Below are positions 1 to 8,399 of a stretch of 64,000 bases of DNA, piece after piece; within the stretch, counting starts at the first letter, position 1; the number at the start of each line of letters is the position of its first letter. Location of the stretch: positions 806,001 through 870,000 of the forward strand of contig NZ_JAJOLP010000001.1 of assembly GCF_021129215.1 (NCBI RefSeq), written 5' to 3'. The notes beneath the pieces were generated by a model, which had not been told where the DNA came from, searched no databases, and worked only from the letters and a program-made list of their open reading frames with translations. A program made the translations under genes and the position numbers. This DNA is from Agromyces sp. S2-1-8. Lineage in GTDB: Bacteria; Actinomycetota; Actinomycetes; Actinomycetales; Microbacteriaceae.

Positions 1-1
1 A

Positions 2-703
2 GTGCAGCGGCCGGCGGAATTCCTTGCGCAACTGCATGATCACCGGGAAGCCGAGGCCGCCGAGGATGATCGCCGCCGAGATCGGCAGGCAGATCCAGGG
101 GTCGGCGACGAAGCCCATCAGGTTGTCGCTGTACAGCGCGAAGCCCGCGTTGTTGAAGGAGGAGACCGCGAGGAAGCCGGCGTGCCAGGCGGCCTCGCCG
201 AGGCTGTACCCGTAGCCGAAGAGGAAGCGCAGGCCGAGCAGCAGGAAGATCGCGAGCTCGATCGTGAACGTGATCTTCACGATGCCCCGCACGAGCCCCC
301 GCACGTCGGCGAGGCCGGTCGCCTTCGCCTCGGCCGCGGTGTTGAGCCTGGAGCGCACCGAGATCTTCCGTGCGAGCACGAGGCCGATGAGCGAGGCGAA
401 GATCATGATGCCGAGGCCGCCGAGCTGGATCAGCAGCATGATCACGACCTGCCCGAACGGCGACCAGTACGTCACGGTGTCGACGACGGTCAGCCCGGTG
501 ACGCACACGGCGGATGTCGCGGTGAAGAGCGCCTCGACGAACGAGGCGCCGCCCGGCCCGGCCTTCGAGATCGGCAGCATCAGCAGTGCGGTGCCGCCGA
601 GCACGGCCATCGCGAAGCCGGCCACGACGGTCTGGGCCGGATGCAGGCGGAGGGAGCGAAGGCGCCCTCGACGCTTCAGGGCCGACGGTGCGGATGGTGC
701 CAC
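2..703 (-). CDS. TrkH/KtrB family potassium uptake channel subunit (partial, 3' end cut by window)
   Basis: Membrane pore subunit of a Trk/Ktr-type K+ uptake system. The minus strand encodes 234 residues with several membrane segments. Residues about 63-72 (ATSAVCVTGL) match the first pore-loop/selectivity filter, and residues 181-190 (SSFNNAGFAL) match the second pore loop typical of KtrB/TrkH. The GTG start at 703 is the first start after an in-frame TAG at 713-715. The C-terminal half lies outside the window, so a regulatory KtrA/TrkA partner cannot be assessed. Family assignment comes from visible motifs; substrate choice between K+ and Na+ coupling is not resolved. Confidence 0.85.
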   Translation of the reverse strand, partial: MAPSAPSALKRRGRLRSLRLHPAQTVVAGFAMAVLGGTALLMLPISKAGPGGASFVEALFTATSAVCVTGLTVVDTVTYWSPFGQVVIMLLIQLGGLGIMIFASLIGLVLARKISVRSRLNTAAEAKATGLADVRGLVRGIVKITFTIELAIFLLLGLRFLFGYGYSLGEAAWHAGFLAVSSFNNAGFALYSDNLMGFVADPWICLPISAAIILGGLGFPVIMQLRKEFRRPLH

Positions 704-905
704 GGGCCAACTCTAGAGCGATCGGATGCCGTTGCGGGTGAGGTCGTGGGGCGTCGGCTCTGATCGCAGCGCTCGGCAGGGAAGCGTTGGGACGATTCGA
801 CGGCACAGGCTGGGTGGTACGCAGTCGATGGCCACGGTGACGCGCTCGAGCGCGATGATTGCGAGAGAACAGAGCCTCCCCGAAATGAACGGAGCCACCC
901 CACCC

Positions 906-1385
906 ATGGCGACCTCGCTGATGGAACCCGCCTTCGAGTACTGCTTCGAGCTGCGCTGCCAGGTCGACGAGGAGCTGCCGCTCGGCGGGTCGACGCCGGG
1001 GGAGGGGCGGCACTTCGCCCGTGTCTCGGGCGGCACGTTCGACGGGCCCCGGCTGGGCGGTGTCGTGCTGAACAGCGGCGGCGACTGGTGGGTCGGTCGC
1101 GGGCTCGTCGTCGAGCTCGACGCCCGCTACGTCATCGAGGCCTCGCTCGATTCGGGCCCGGCCGCCGTCGAGGTCGTGAACCGGGGCATCTGGCGCACCG
1201 ACGAGGCGACCTGGGCGCGCATCGAGGCCGGCGAGGACGTGGCCGAGCAGGACCTCTACTACCGCACCGCGTTCCAGTTCCGCACCGACCACCCCGAGCT
1301 GCAGTGGCTCACCGAGTCCCAGTTCGTCGGGTACGCCCGGGCCGAGCCGGGCTTCGTCATCATCCGCGTGTTCCGTCTCGTGTGA
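906..1385 (+). CDS. DUF3237 family protein
   Basis: About 159 residues, resembling the DUF3237 family of small beta-rich proteins of unknown function. It has the family opening (LMEPAFEYCFEL), a conserved central stretch (VLNSGGDWW) and the terminal FQFRTDHPELQWL...FVG region. Start chosen at ATG 906, with GGAG at 891-894 as ribosome site; an in-frame ATG at 885 has no good site. It diverges from the potassium channel gene. No catalytic residues can be named and no function is proposed. Confidence 0.75.
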   Translation: MATSLMEPAFEYCFELRCQVDEELPLGGSTPGEGRHFARVSGGTFDGPRLGGVVLNSGGDWWVGRGLVVELDARYVIEASLDSGPAAVEVVNRGIWRTDEATWARIEAGEDVAEQDLYYRTAFQFRTDHPELQWLTESQFVGYARAEPGFVIIRVFRLV

Positions 1386-1494
1386 GCTGGGGGGCCCACC
1401 TCGTGGGTGCCTCGGCCGGGCCATCCCACCGCGGCGCTTCGTGCAGAAGATCGAGACGGCCGCGACCGAACCCGCCGACCCGCGCGGGCGCGCC

Positions 1495-1518
1495 CGCTGA
1501 CGGTCGCGACCGTCAGCG
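1495..1518. terminator. 24-bp perfect palindrome between convergent ends
   Basis: CGCTGACGGTCG followed directly by its exact reverse complement. It lies 110 bp after the DUF3237 stop and overlaps the stop codon of the minus-strand open frame at 1513-1641. It could act as a bidirectional termination stem, although there is no T-run. A dyad protein site is the alternative. Confidence 0.4.
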
Positions 1519-1641
1519 GAAGGTGTCCGCGAGGGCCTCGAGCGCTTCGACCAGGTCGGCGCTCGCGCTCCCCTTGCGTGCCGCGCTGTCGAGCTGAGCG
1601 ACGACCGACCGGTTCGCCGCCGACAGGGCGGTGGGAAATCG
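1513..1641 (-). pseudogene. short minus-strand open frame without a start codon, possible gene remnant
   Basis: Between a TAG at 1642-1644 and a TGA at 1513-1515 the minus strand encodes 42 residues with protein-like composition, ending LVEALEALADTFR. There is no in-frame ATG, GTG or TTG, so it cannot be an intact gene as written. It could be the C-terminal scrap of a decayed gene. No family is recognised. Apart from this and the palindrome, nothing else was seen in the 370-bp gap 1386-1755. Confidence 0.25.
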
Positions 1642-1755
1642 CTAGCCCGCTCGGGCGCCGACGGCAACCCCGTGTGCGGAACACCGTCGCGCGCCTACGG
1701 TGAGGGTGGCGAATCCGGCGCGGAGACGGCGCACCGGGACGCAGAGACGAGGTCG

Positions 1756-2700
1756 ATGATGCCTGAGATGCTCACGGGCGCGGGCGTCTGGGTGCGGGTC
1801 GTCAACCCGGATCCGGGCGAACTCGAGCGGCTGAGGGAGCGGTTCGGCATCCACCCGCTGATCATCGCCGATCTGGTCGAGGGGCGTCAGGCTCCGAAGC
1901 TCGAGCGGCTCTCGGGCCACCTCTACCTCAACCTCTGGGACGTGGACCGGAGCGGTGACGACCCGGCCACGCACACCGACATCGCGCTGGTCTTCAACGA
2001 CCACGAGTGCCTGGTCGTGCAGAACGGACCCGAGGACGAGCTCCGCGATATCGAGGCGCTGCTGCTCGCCGACGCCCTCGTGCCGGTGACCTCGCCGATC
2101 TCGGGCGTCTACCGCATCCTCGACGCCGTCGTGCAGGACTTCGTCGAGCTCGGTGCCGGGGTCGAACGCGAGCTCGAAGAGGTCGAGGAGGAGGTGTTCG
2201 ACAGCAGCATCCGCGAGGACTATCGGCGCATCTACCGCCTCCGGCAGCGCATCGGCCGGATCGACCGGGCCGTGTCGGGGCTCGCCGAAGCGATCACGGC
2301 CGATCGCGGCGAGTTCGAGGCGATGATGGCGTCCGAGCCCGCACTGCGCGCCTTCTTCACGCACCTCGAGCACGACGTGACGGGGGTGGCGAAGCTCGCC
2401 ACGGCCGAACACGCCGCCCTCGACGCGGTCGTCTCGAGTCACGAGAGCAATGTCTCCACCCGGCAGAACCAGGACATGCGCACGATCTCGGCCTTCGCCG
2501 CCCTCCTCGCGATCCCGACGGTGATCGCGGGCGTCTACGGGATGAACTTCAAGAACCTGCCGCTGGTGCAGTGGGAGTTCGGCTGGCTCGTGGTGGGCAT
2601 CGCGATGGTCGCCATCGACATCGTCGTCTACGTGCTGTTCCGGCGCCGCGGCTGGCTGGGCGATCGCCGAGGCGAGCGTGCGAGGCCGGCGGCGCGGTGA
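1756..2700 (+). CDS. corA: CorA family magnesium/divalent cation transporter
   Basis: Inner-membrane Mg2+/Co2+ channel of the CorA/MIT family, 314 residues, the usual length. The N-terminal two thirds is the soluble funnel domain, including a long acidic helix (ELEEVEEEVFD). Two transmembrane helices lie at the C-terminus, separated by the signature GMN at about residues 262-264 (YGMNFKNLPL). A basic tail after the second helix fits the cytoplasmic C-end. ATG at 1756 follows GAGACGAGG; a second ATG immediately follows. No M-box riboswitch was seen upstream. Confidence 0.9.
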   Translation: MMPEMLTGAGVWVRVVNPDPGELERLRERFGIHPLIIADLVEGRQAPKLERLSGHLYLNLWDVDRSGDDPATHTDIALVFNDHECLVVQNGPEDELRDIEALLLADALVPVTSPISGVYRILDAVVQDFVELGAGVERELEEVEEEVFDSSIREDYRRIYRLRQRIGRIDRAVSGLAEAITADRGEFEAMMASEPALRAFFTHLEHDVTGVAKLATAEHAALDAVVSSHESNVSTRQNQDMRTISAFAALLAIPTVIAGVYGMNFKNLPLVQWEFGWLVVGIAMVAIDIVVYVLFRRRGWLGDRRGERARPAAR

Positions 2701-2822
2701 GGTCGACGTGCACGTGTCGTGCATTCCGGCGCCGGCATGGCTGGTGAGCGGGCCCACCCCGCGGGTAACGTCGGCGGGGTGACCTCGCGCCGAACGCCGG
2801 GGGCGACCGACGAAGGAGAGCA

Positions 2823-3218
2823 ATGGCCTCGCAGATCGACGCGATCAACATCACCGCCCGCGACCACGAGTCGCTCGGCGCCTTCTGGCAGGCGCTGCTC
2901 GACCTGAAGGAGGACCCGAACGATCCGAACAACCCCGGCGACCCCGTGACGGTCTACCTCACTGAGCCGGTGACCATCCGGGTCTACATCCAACCCGTCG
3001 ACGACGGCAAGGAGTTCGCGCCCCGGATGCACCTCGACCTCTCACCGGTCGGCACCACGCGGGATGCCGAGGTCGAGCGACTCATGGAGCTGGGCGCGAC
3101 CGTCGTCGCCGACCGGCGCCGTGAGAACGGCTCCGGCTACGTCACGATGAGCGACGTCGACGGCAACGAGTTCTGCGTGCAGCGCAGCGCCGAAGAAGTC
3201 GCCGCGAGCGGGCGCTGA
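2823..3218 (+). CDS. VOC (glyoxalase/bleomycin-resistance fold) family protein
   Basis: 131 residues covering two beta-alpha-beta-beta-beta units of the vicinal oxygen chelate fold, with the opening DAINITARDHESLGAFW and the end DVDGNEFCVQ. The last motif is the usual second-module metal-ligand strand. Members include glyoxalases, dioxygenases and resistance proteins; this one resembles the generic actinobacterial group, so substrate and activity are unknown. A strong site GAAGGAGAG precedes the ATG. Single gene, 122 bp after corA. Confidence 0.8.
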   Translation: MASQIDAINITARDHESLGAFWQALLDLKEDPNDPNNPGDPVTVYLTEPVTIRVYIQPVDDGKEFAPRMHLDLSPVGTTRDAEVERLMELGATVVADRRRENGSGYVTMSDVDGNEFCVQRSAEEVAASGR

Positions 3219-3249
3219 GGTCACGCGGCCGGTGATCCGGCCGATCCAG

Positions 3250-3320
3250 AGCCGATGACGGGAATCGAACCCGCGCTGTCTGCTTGGGAAGCAGAAGTTC
3301 TACCATTGAACTACATCGGC
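3250..3320 (-). tRNA. tRNA-Gly (anticodon CCC)
   Basis: The reverse complement folds as a complete cloverleaf. The acceptor stem is GCCGATG/CATCGGC, the D-arm GTTC...GAAC, the anticodon stem TCTGC/GCAGA with loop TTCCCAA (anticodon CCC), and the T-arm GCGGG-TTCGATT-CCCGT. The discriminator base is T and CCA is not encoded. Confidence 0.95.
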
Positions 3321-3439
3321 GCACGCCGCTCGGCGACGTGGAACTCATCCTAACAACGCCGACGTGAATCGCCGCATCCATTCGGTGAGGTCGGGCACGA
3401 ATGCCACGCCAGGCATGCACGCTGCAGCAGGATGGCGAT

Positions 3440-4294
3440 ATGCGCGCATCGAAGCACGTCATCATCGGGGGGATCGCGGCGGCGCTCGTCGTCGCGCTCG
3501 CCGGCTGTACGGCCGGCGTGGGCGCGACGGACGGCGCCGGGGCCGCCGAGCCAGAACTGCTGGAGCAGGCGGCGGCGCTTGCGCAGGACGTCGGCTTCGT
3601 CTCGCAGTCGATCGGACTCGATCGGCCCGAGGACGCCATCGCCGCGTACGCGCGCCGAGCGACGCAGGAGTTGCCGGCCACGGGCGTCCCCGATCGCGGG
3701 AATACGTCGGACTGGGGCCCGGTGCCCGATACGGCGACGCCGTTCCGGCTCGTCGCGATCGAGCCCGAATCGGATGCCGCGTGGGAAGAGCCGGTCGGCG
3801 CACTCGTGCTCGCGAGCCGCATCACGGAGGTCTCGGCGAACGACGACCCCGAACACGACTTCTGCGTGCGCCTCCGGTTCGACCGCTGGGGCGTCATCGA
3901 CGGCGGGGTCGAGAAGACGTCGTGCCCCGACCCGCTCGTCGAGGTCGAACCGCCCGCCGACGAACGGCCCGTGGTGCCCGAGGCGGCCGAGGCCGTCGCG
4001 ATCGAGGTGCTGACCGGCGCGGGCGATGCGAGTGCCGACGAGCTCGAGGCATCCATCACCGCTCGGCTGGAGGGCGAGACCGACGGTCGCGCGCTCGCGC
4101 CGGTGGAGGTGCTGCGGGACGGCGACCGCCTGGGGCTCGCCATGCGCGACGCCGACGACTGCCTGCTCGTGCGCTCGGCCGATGGCGTGGTCGAGCGCCT
4201 GCACGTGTCCGACGTCCTGCTGCAGGACGGCGAGCTCGGCTGCGGCGCTGACACGGCCCTGCTCGCCGACGATCAGTTCCCGACCACGCACTGA
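3440..4294 (+). CDS. putative lipoprotein of unknown function
   Basis: 284 residues. The N-terminus is a lipoprotein signal with lipobox LAGC and predicted lipidated Cys23, so ATG 3440 (AGGA at 3428) is preferred over an upstream in-frame start at 3401. The mature part is acidic. It has two similar-looking halves, one around residues 100-160 and one around 210-280, each with a conserved cysteine pair. No family is recognised. Presumed anchored to the outer face of the cytoplasmic membrane. Confidence 0.7.
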   Translation: MRASKHVIIGGIAAALVVALAGCTAGVGATDGAGAAEPELLEQAAALAQDVGFVSQSIGLDRPEDAIAAYARRATQELPATGVPDRGNTSDWGPVPDTATPFRLVAIEPESDAAWEEPVGALVLASRITEVSANDDPEHDFCVRLRFDRWGVIDGGVEKTSCPDPLVEVEPPADERPVVPEAAEAVAIEVLTGAGDASADELEASITARLEGETDGRALAPVEVLRDGDRLGLAMRDADDCLLVRSADGVVERLHVSDVLLQDGELGCGADTALLADDQFPTTH

Positions 4295-4325
4295 GGCGGA
4301 GCCGGGGCCTCGGTAGGCTGGGCGC

Positions 4326-4931
4326 GTGCTGCTCTCCGACCGCGACATCCGTTCAGAGTTCGAACTCGGCCGCATCGCGCTCGAGCCGAGCGATCCGTCG
4401 ATGCTGCAGCCGTCGTCGGTCGACGTGCGGCTCGACCGGTACTTCCGGCTCTTCGACAACCACAAGTACCCGTACATCGACCCGGCGGAAGACCAGCCAG
4501 AGCTCACCCACCTGATCGAGGTGAAGCCCGACGAGCCGTTCATCCTGCACCCCGGCGAGTTCGTGCTGGGATCGACCTACGAGCAGGTCACCCTGCCCGA
4601 CGACGTCGCCGCGCGGCTCGAGGGCAAGAGCTCGCTCGGCCGGCTCGGCCTGCTCACCCACTCGACCGCGGGCTTCATCGACCCTGGGTTCACGGGGCAC
4701 GTCACGCTCGAGCTGTCGAACGTCGCGACCCTGCCGATCAAGCTCTGGCCGGGCATGAAGATCGGGCAACTCTGCTTCTTCCGCCTGTCGTCGCCGGCCG
4801 AGCGACCCTACGGTTCGGCCGAGTACGCGAGCCGCTACCTCGGCCAGCGCGGGCCGACCGCGTCGCGGTCGTTCCAGAACTTCCACCGCACCGACGTGGG
4901 CGTCACCGACGCCGGCGCGAAGGGCGAGTGA
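4326..4931 (+). CDS. dcd: dCTP deaminase (probably bifunctional dCTP deaminase/dUTPase)
   Basis: Cytosolic pyrimidine deoxynucleotide enzyme, 201 residues. It shows the dUTPase-fold motifs [11 protein letters not shown] (99-109) and [10 protein letters not shown] (115-124) followed by E129 in LELSN, the expected catalytic glutamate. Actinobacterial Dcd enzymes commonly convert dCTP straight to dUMP; that bifunctionality is inferred from family knowledge. The start is GTG 4326, 31 bp after the lipoprotein gene, giving the standard MLLSDRDI N-terminus. Confidence 0.93.
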   Translation: MLLSDRDIRSEFELGRIALEPSDPSMLQPSSVDVRLDRYFRLFDNHKYPYIDPAEDQPELTHLIEVKPDEPFILHPGEFVLGSTYEQVTLPDDVAARLEGKSSLGRLGLLTHSTAGFIDPGFTGHVTLELSNVATLPIKLWPGMKIGQLCFFRLSSPAERPYGSAEYASRYLGQRGPTASRSFQNFHRTDVGVTDAGAKGE

Positions 4932-5036
4932 CGGCACCGAACCCGACCGTGCGTCGCAGGGCGAGGATGCCTCGTGCCTTCGTCGCGCGTCACGCCGAGT
5001 GCGGCACGCAGTCGGCTGCCCTACACTCTTGCGACC

Positions 5037-5690
5037 ATGGGCGATTTCGACGGGGTGCTCGCGCACTCGGCCTCCCGGGGCTGGGCGATGCCGCGGGCCG
5101 CGAGCGGCGGCGCTGAGGCGGCCGACGGGTTCGAGACGGTGCTGCTCGCGGCGAAGGCCGGGGCGCCGTGGGCGTCGGCCGAGCTCTGGAACGCGCACGC
5201 CGGTGCCGTCGCGGGCTTCCTGCGGGCGCGGGGCTCGGCCGAGCCCGACGATCTCACGAGCGAGGTGTTCCTGGCCGTGTTCGACGGGCTCGACCGATTC
5301 GAGGGCGGCGCGGCGGAGTTCCGGGCCTTCGTGTTCACGATCGCGTACCGGCGCCTCGTCGACGAGCTGCGCCGCCGCGCGCGGCAGGCGCCGAGCGAGG
5401 AGTGGGCCGATGAGCTCGACCCCCGGCGGGCGGCCAGCGCCGAGGACGAGGCGCTGGGTCGCATCGGGGATGTCGCGGCGCTGGCCACGCTCGACGGGCT
5501 TCCGCCCGACCAGCGCGACGTGATGGTGCTGCGCATCATCGGCGACCTCACGGTCGAGCAGGTCGCCGCCGTGCTGGGCAAGCGCGCGGGTGCGGTGAAG
5601 GCGCTGCAGCGCCGGGCGCTCACAGCGCTTCGAAAGAAATTCCCCGCAGGGCGTACCCCTGCGGCGACCTCCGGCGATAGCAGGGAGTGA
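5037..5690 (+). CDS. ECF-type RNA polymerase sigma factor
   Basis: 217 residues with sigma region 2 (about 50-110; DDLTSEVFLAVFDGLDRF and AYRRLVDELRRRAR) and region 4 (about 145-200; LPPDQRDVMVLRIIGDLTVEQVA), joined by a short linker, which is the ECF (group 4) layout. ATG 5037 has no ribosome site. TACACT at 5022-5027 would place the transcript start almost on the ATG, so a leaderless message is plausible. It is followed after 1 bp by a membrane protein that may be its anti-sigma partner. Confidence 0.85.
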   Translation: MGDFDGVLAHSASRGWAMPRAASGGAEAADGFETVLLAAKAGAPWASAELWNAHAGAVAGFLRARGSAEPDDLTSEVFLAVFDGLDRFEGGAAEFRAFVFTIAYRRLVDELRRRARQAPSEEWADELDPRRAASAEDEALGRIGDVAALATLDGLPPDQRDVMVLRIIGDLTVEQVAAVLGKRAGAVKALQRRALTALRKKFPAGRTPAATSGDSRE

Positions 5691-5691
5691 G

Positions 5692-6501
5692 ATGAGCAAC
5701 CACCGCATTCACGACGACGAGGCCGCAGCCCTGCTGCGCGGCGATGTGCCGCCGCGGCGTGCCGACCTCGCGGGCGTCGCCGACGCCGTGGCCGGCTTCC
5801 GGCTCGCGGCCGGGCAGGCGGCGCCGCAGCCGTCGGCCGAGTTGCTGGCGCGACTCGACGCCGACCGCGTCGCGGCGGGCTCGATCTCGTTCGACCCGAA
5901 CGCAACGACTGCGGCGACGAGCCAGACCCCCAGTGGCTCGTCGCCGAAGATACGGAGAAGAAGAGTGGCATTCACGGGAATCGCCGGGCTCGGCCTGGCA
6001 GCGAAGATCGCGATCGGTGCGGCGGCGGCGACCGCCGCAGGGCTCACGGGCGTGGGCGCCGCCGGCGCTGCCGGCGTGCTGCCGGCACCGGCGCAAGAGG
6101 TCTTCGACGGCGTCACCGGCCAGCAGGAGCCCGGCGGCGAGCACATCAGCGACACGGGCCGCGAACACCGCGAGTTCGGCCAGCAGACCGCCGAGGATGC
6201 TCGCGAGAAGGGCGCCGACCGGCGCGACGCCGCCCACGAGAACGCCGAGGAGAAGCGCCGGGCTGGCCTCGACAAGGCCGCCGAGCACCGCCAGAACGGT
6301 GACGCACCGGTCGTGCCCGGCGACGAGGCATCCGAGACCGGTCAGCAGGCCGCCGAAGACGGCGCCGCGAACGGCGAGGACCACAGCCAGACCGGGCAGG
6401 GGACCGCGGACGACGCGGCCTCGGCCGGTGAAGAACGCAGCGGTGACGGCCAGTCGACCGCTGACGACGCGCGTGACGGGGCCCCCACCCCCGAGCGATG
6501 A
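5692..6501 (+). CDS. single-pass membrane protein with repetitive acidic tail, putative anti-sigma partner
   Basis: 269 residues, starting 1 bp after the ECF sigma gene with GGGAGTGAG overlapping its end, so translationally linked. Residues 1-85 are a hydrophilic domain, about 93-130 a Gly/Ala-rich membrane segment, and 131-269 a very polar acidic tail. The tail holds four similar octads (163-170, 217-224, 235-242, 253-260) of pattern GQxxA(E/D)DA. Its position and topology suggest an anti-sigma role, but no zinc-binding anti-sigma motif and no cysteine is present, so this is inference. Confidence 0.65.
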   Translation: MSNHRIHDDEAAALLRGDVPPRRADLAGVADAVAGFRLAAGQAAPQPSAELLARLDADRVAAGSISFDPNATTAATSQTPSGSSPKIRRRRVAFTGIAGLGLAAKIAIGAAAATAAGLTGVGAAGAAGVLPAPAQEVFDGVTGQQEPGGEHISDTGREHREFGQQTAEDAREKGADRRDAAHENAEEKRRAGLDKAAEHRQNGDAPVVPGDEASETGQQAAEDGAANGEDHSQTGQGTADDAASAGEERSGDGQSTADDARDGAPTPER

Positions 6502-6537
6502 ACCTCTGACGTTCTCGCACCCGTCACGACGCGACCG

Positions 6538-6573
6538 CGAAACGGGCTCCCGACCGGCTGGGAGCCCGTTTCG
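6538..6573 (+). terminator. rho-independent terminator after the sigma operon
   Basis: Stem CGAAACGGGCTCCC paired with GGGAGCCCGTTTCG, 8-nt loop, followed by the T-rich run TGTCTTTGTTT. It lies 37 bp after the stop of the membrane protein gene. This is the clearest intrinsic terminator in the window. Confidence 0.9.
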
Positions 6574-6726
6574 TGTCTTTGTTTGGGTGCGTGGGCGAGT
6601 GAGTGAGTGCGGGTCGGGCGGGTGCGTGCCTGCGGGCGCGCGTGCATGAGTACGGGTCGGTCGGGGGCGAGCGGGCGTGTGCGTGCCAGGTCGGTGGGGT
6701 CATCGCCCGATTCATTGTCCACAGTT

Positions 6727-6742
6727 TCGAATATCTCTTCGA
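6727..6742 (+). promoter_or_regulatory. LexA (SOS) box-like dyad upstream of DUF222/HNH gene
   Basis: TCGAATATCTCTTCGA fits the actinobacterial/mycobacterial SOS box TCGAAC-N4-GTTCGA at 10 of 12 fixed positions; only the two innermost bases differ. It lies 30 bp before the ATG at 6773, within a rare AT-rich patch. From memory, some 13E12-family genes of M. tuberculosis are LexA-regulated, which makes the placement meaningful. Confidence 0.5.
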
Positions 6743-6772
6743 ATCCGAGCCACTTCCGGGTGGACTCGGGGT

Positions 6773-8265
6773 ATGGCCGCAGCTGATGCAATACCCGCAC
6801 TGATCGGGGTTTCAGCTGCGCTCGACGGGGTCGATGCGGTGTGGTCGGGCGCCTTGGCCGCTGGTGCCGCCGGGCCGGTCGACCCGGTCGGCGATGCGCG
6901 GTCGATGGCGACGACGGCCTGGTGCGGGTGACCGAAGCCCTGGGTGAACTCGCTCGGCGTGTGCAGGCATTGCGGGCGCCGGTCGCGGCCGAACTCGCGG
7001 CCCGCTCCCGCACCGGTGCCGACGATGATGTAGCCCGCCGGCATGGGTTCTCCTCGGCCGAACGGTTGATCGCGTCCGCGACGGGTGGCCGGTTCCAAGA
7101 GGCGGTCAAGCTCGTCGCGGTCGGTGCGGCGACCGCACCCCGGGCCGCGTTCACGGGTGAGGTGCTGCCGCCGAGGCATCCGCACCTCGCACGGGCAGTG
7201 TCGTCGGGTGCCGTGTGCGTCGACGCGGCAGATGTGATCCGCCGGTTCCTCGACGGCATCGCGCCGCGCGCCGACCGGGTCGAGCTGTCCGAGGCCGAGG
7301 CGTTCCTCGTCGATCGGGCTCCGGTCGTGGGGGTCGACGGGCTGCACCGGCTGGTGAAGCTCATGCAGGCGCGCCTCGACCCCGATGGGGTGAAGCCGCG
7401 TGAAGACGAACTGCGGGCGGCGCGCGAGTTCCGCATCTGGGAAGACGAGCACGGCATGATCCGGTTCAAGGGTGCTGCCGACCCCGTCAACGGCGCTCCG
7501 ATCAAGCTCGCGATCGAGACCCTCGTCGGCGCGGAGCTCCACCGGGCGCGCGACGCGAAGCGCCCGGCTCGGGGTGAGCAGGTCGAGGCTGGAGCGCAGC
7601 GACCGTCTCGAAACCCCGCCGGTTGTGACGACGTGGTCGCCGAGCAGCGCACGATCGCCCAGATGAACCTCGACGCGCTCGCCGACATCGCCCGTCACTC
7701 GCTCAGCGCGAACGACGGGCCCGTGGCGTTGCGGCAGGCGATGGTCGTGGCCCGCGTCGACGCCGCCGCGCTCGAGTTAGGGCGCGGGCACGGCACGATC
7801 GACGGCATCGACCAGCCCGTGTCGATCCCCTCGATCGAGGAGCTCGCGATGTGGGCCGGCATCTCGCCCCTCTACTACGGCGACGGCTGCGAGACGACCC
7901 GCCTCGGCCGGTCGCGCCGCCTGTTCTCCCAGGCGCAGAAACTCGTCCTCATCGAACGCGACGGCGGGTGCGCTTGGCCGGGCTGCACTCGACCGCCCTC
8001 GCACACCCAAGCGCACCACATCCGGTGGTGGAAGCGCCACCGGGGCCGCACCGATCTCGACAACGGCATCATGCTCTGCGCACATCACCATCACCGCATC
8101 CACGACGACGGCTGGGTCATCCTCATCGAGCACGGATTCACCTGGTTCGTGCCGTCGGCGCACCTCGACCCCGACCGCCGACCACGCCCCGGCAACCGAC
8201 GACTCCCATCGATCGCACCACCACCCCCCGACATCGCTGCCCGCCTCGCAAGCGTCGCCGCCTGA
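6773..8265 (+). pseudogene. DUF222 domain / HNH endonuclease (13E12 repeat family), frameshifted near N-terminus
   Basis: Residues from about 6926 onward form a typical DUF222 domain (VTEALGELARRVQAL onward) and a C-terminal HNH nuclease domain: CAWPGC, AHHIRWW, N, CAHHHHRIH. The natural N-terminus (MAAADAIPALIGVSAALD) begins at ATG 6773 but in another frame, which stops at 6931. The downstream frame is open from 6841 or earlier. One missing base near 6905-6912 would explain the break. It could be a real inactivating mutation or a sequencing error; a shortened protein from an internal start is also possible. Members are multicopy in actinobacteria and possibly mobile. Bounded by an SOS-like box and a hairpin. 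Confidence 0.65.
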
Positions 8266-8268
8266 GCG

Positions 8269-8298
8269 CGACGATTCCGATGATCCTCGGAATCGTCG
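8269..8298. terminator. hairpin between convergent HNH and hydrolase genes
   Basis: CGACGATTCCGA, 6-nt loop, TCGGAATCGTCG, beginning 3 bp after the HNH stop codon. A perfect 12-bp stem without a T-run, in the right place for a bidirectional stop with the hydrolase gene that ends at 8400. Nothing else was seen in 8299-8399. Confidence 0.55.
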
Positions 8299-8399
8299 AG
8301 GAACGCGCCGCCCGGTGGAGCATGCGGCGTGTCGGCGTGTCGGCCCGCTGCCCGCCAGCTCGCCGGCCCGCCCGGGCCACGGGTCATCACGTACCTCGC

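Noticed and set aside
2..763. Long plus-strand open frame of about 250 codons
   Set aside because: It is antisense to the TrkH/KtrB gene; its Arg/Glu/Asp-rich composition is the usual shadow of a high-GC gene in the opposite frame.
1642..2823. Minus-strand open frame of about 390 codons over corA
   Set aside because: Antisense shadow: His/Asp/Arg-rich composition, no ribosome site, while the plus strand encodes an unmistakable CorA.
6590..6710. GTGAGTGAGTG/GCGGGTCGGGCGGGTG-rich stretch after the sigma operon terminator
   Set aside because: Looks like low-complexity sequence; no repeat unit of constant length and no open frame with gene-like composition.
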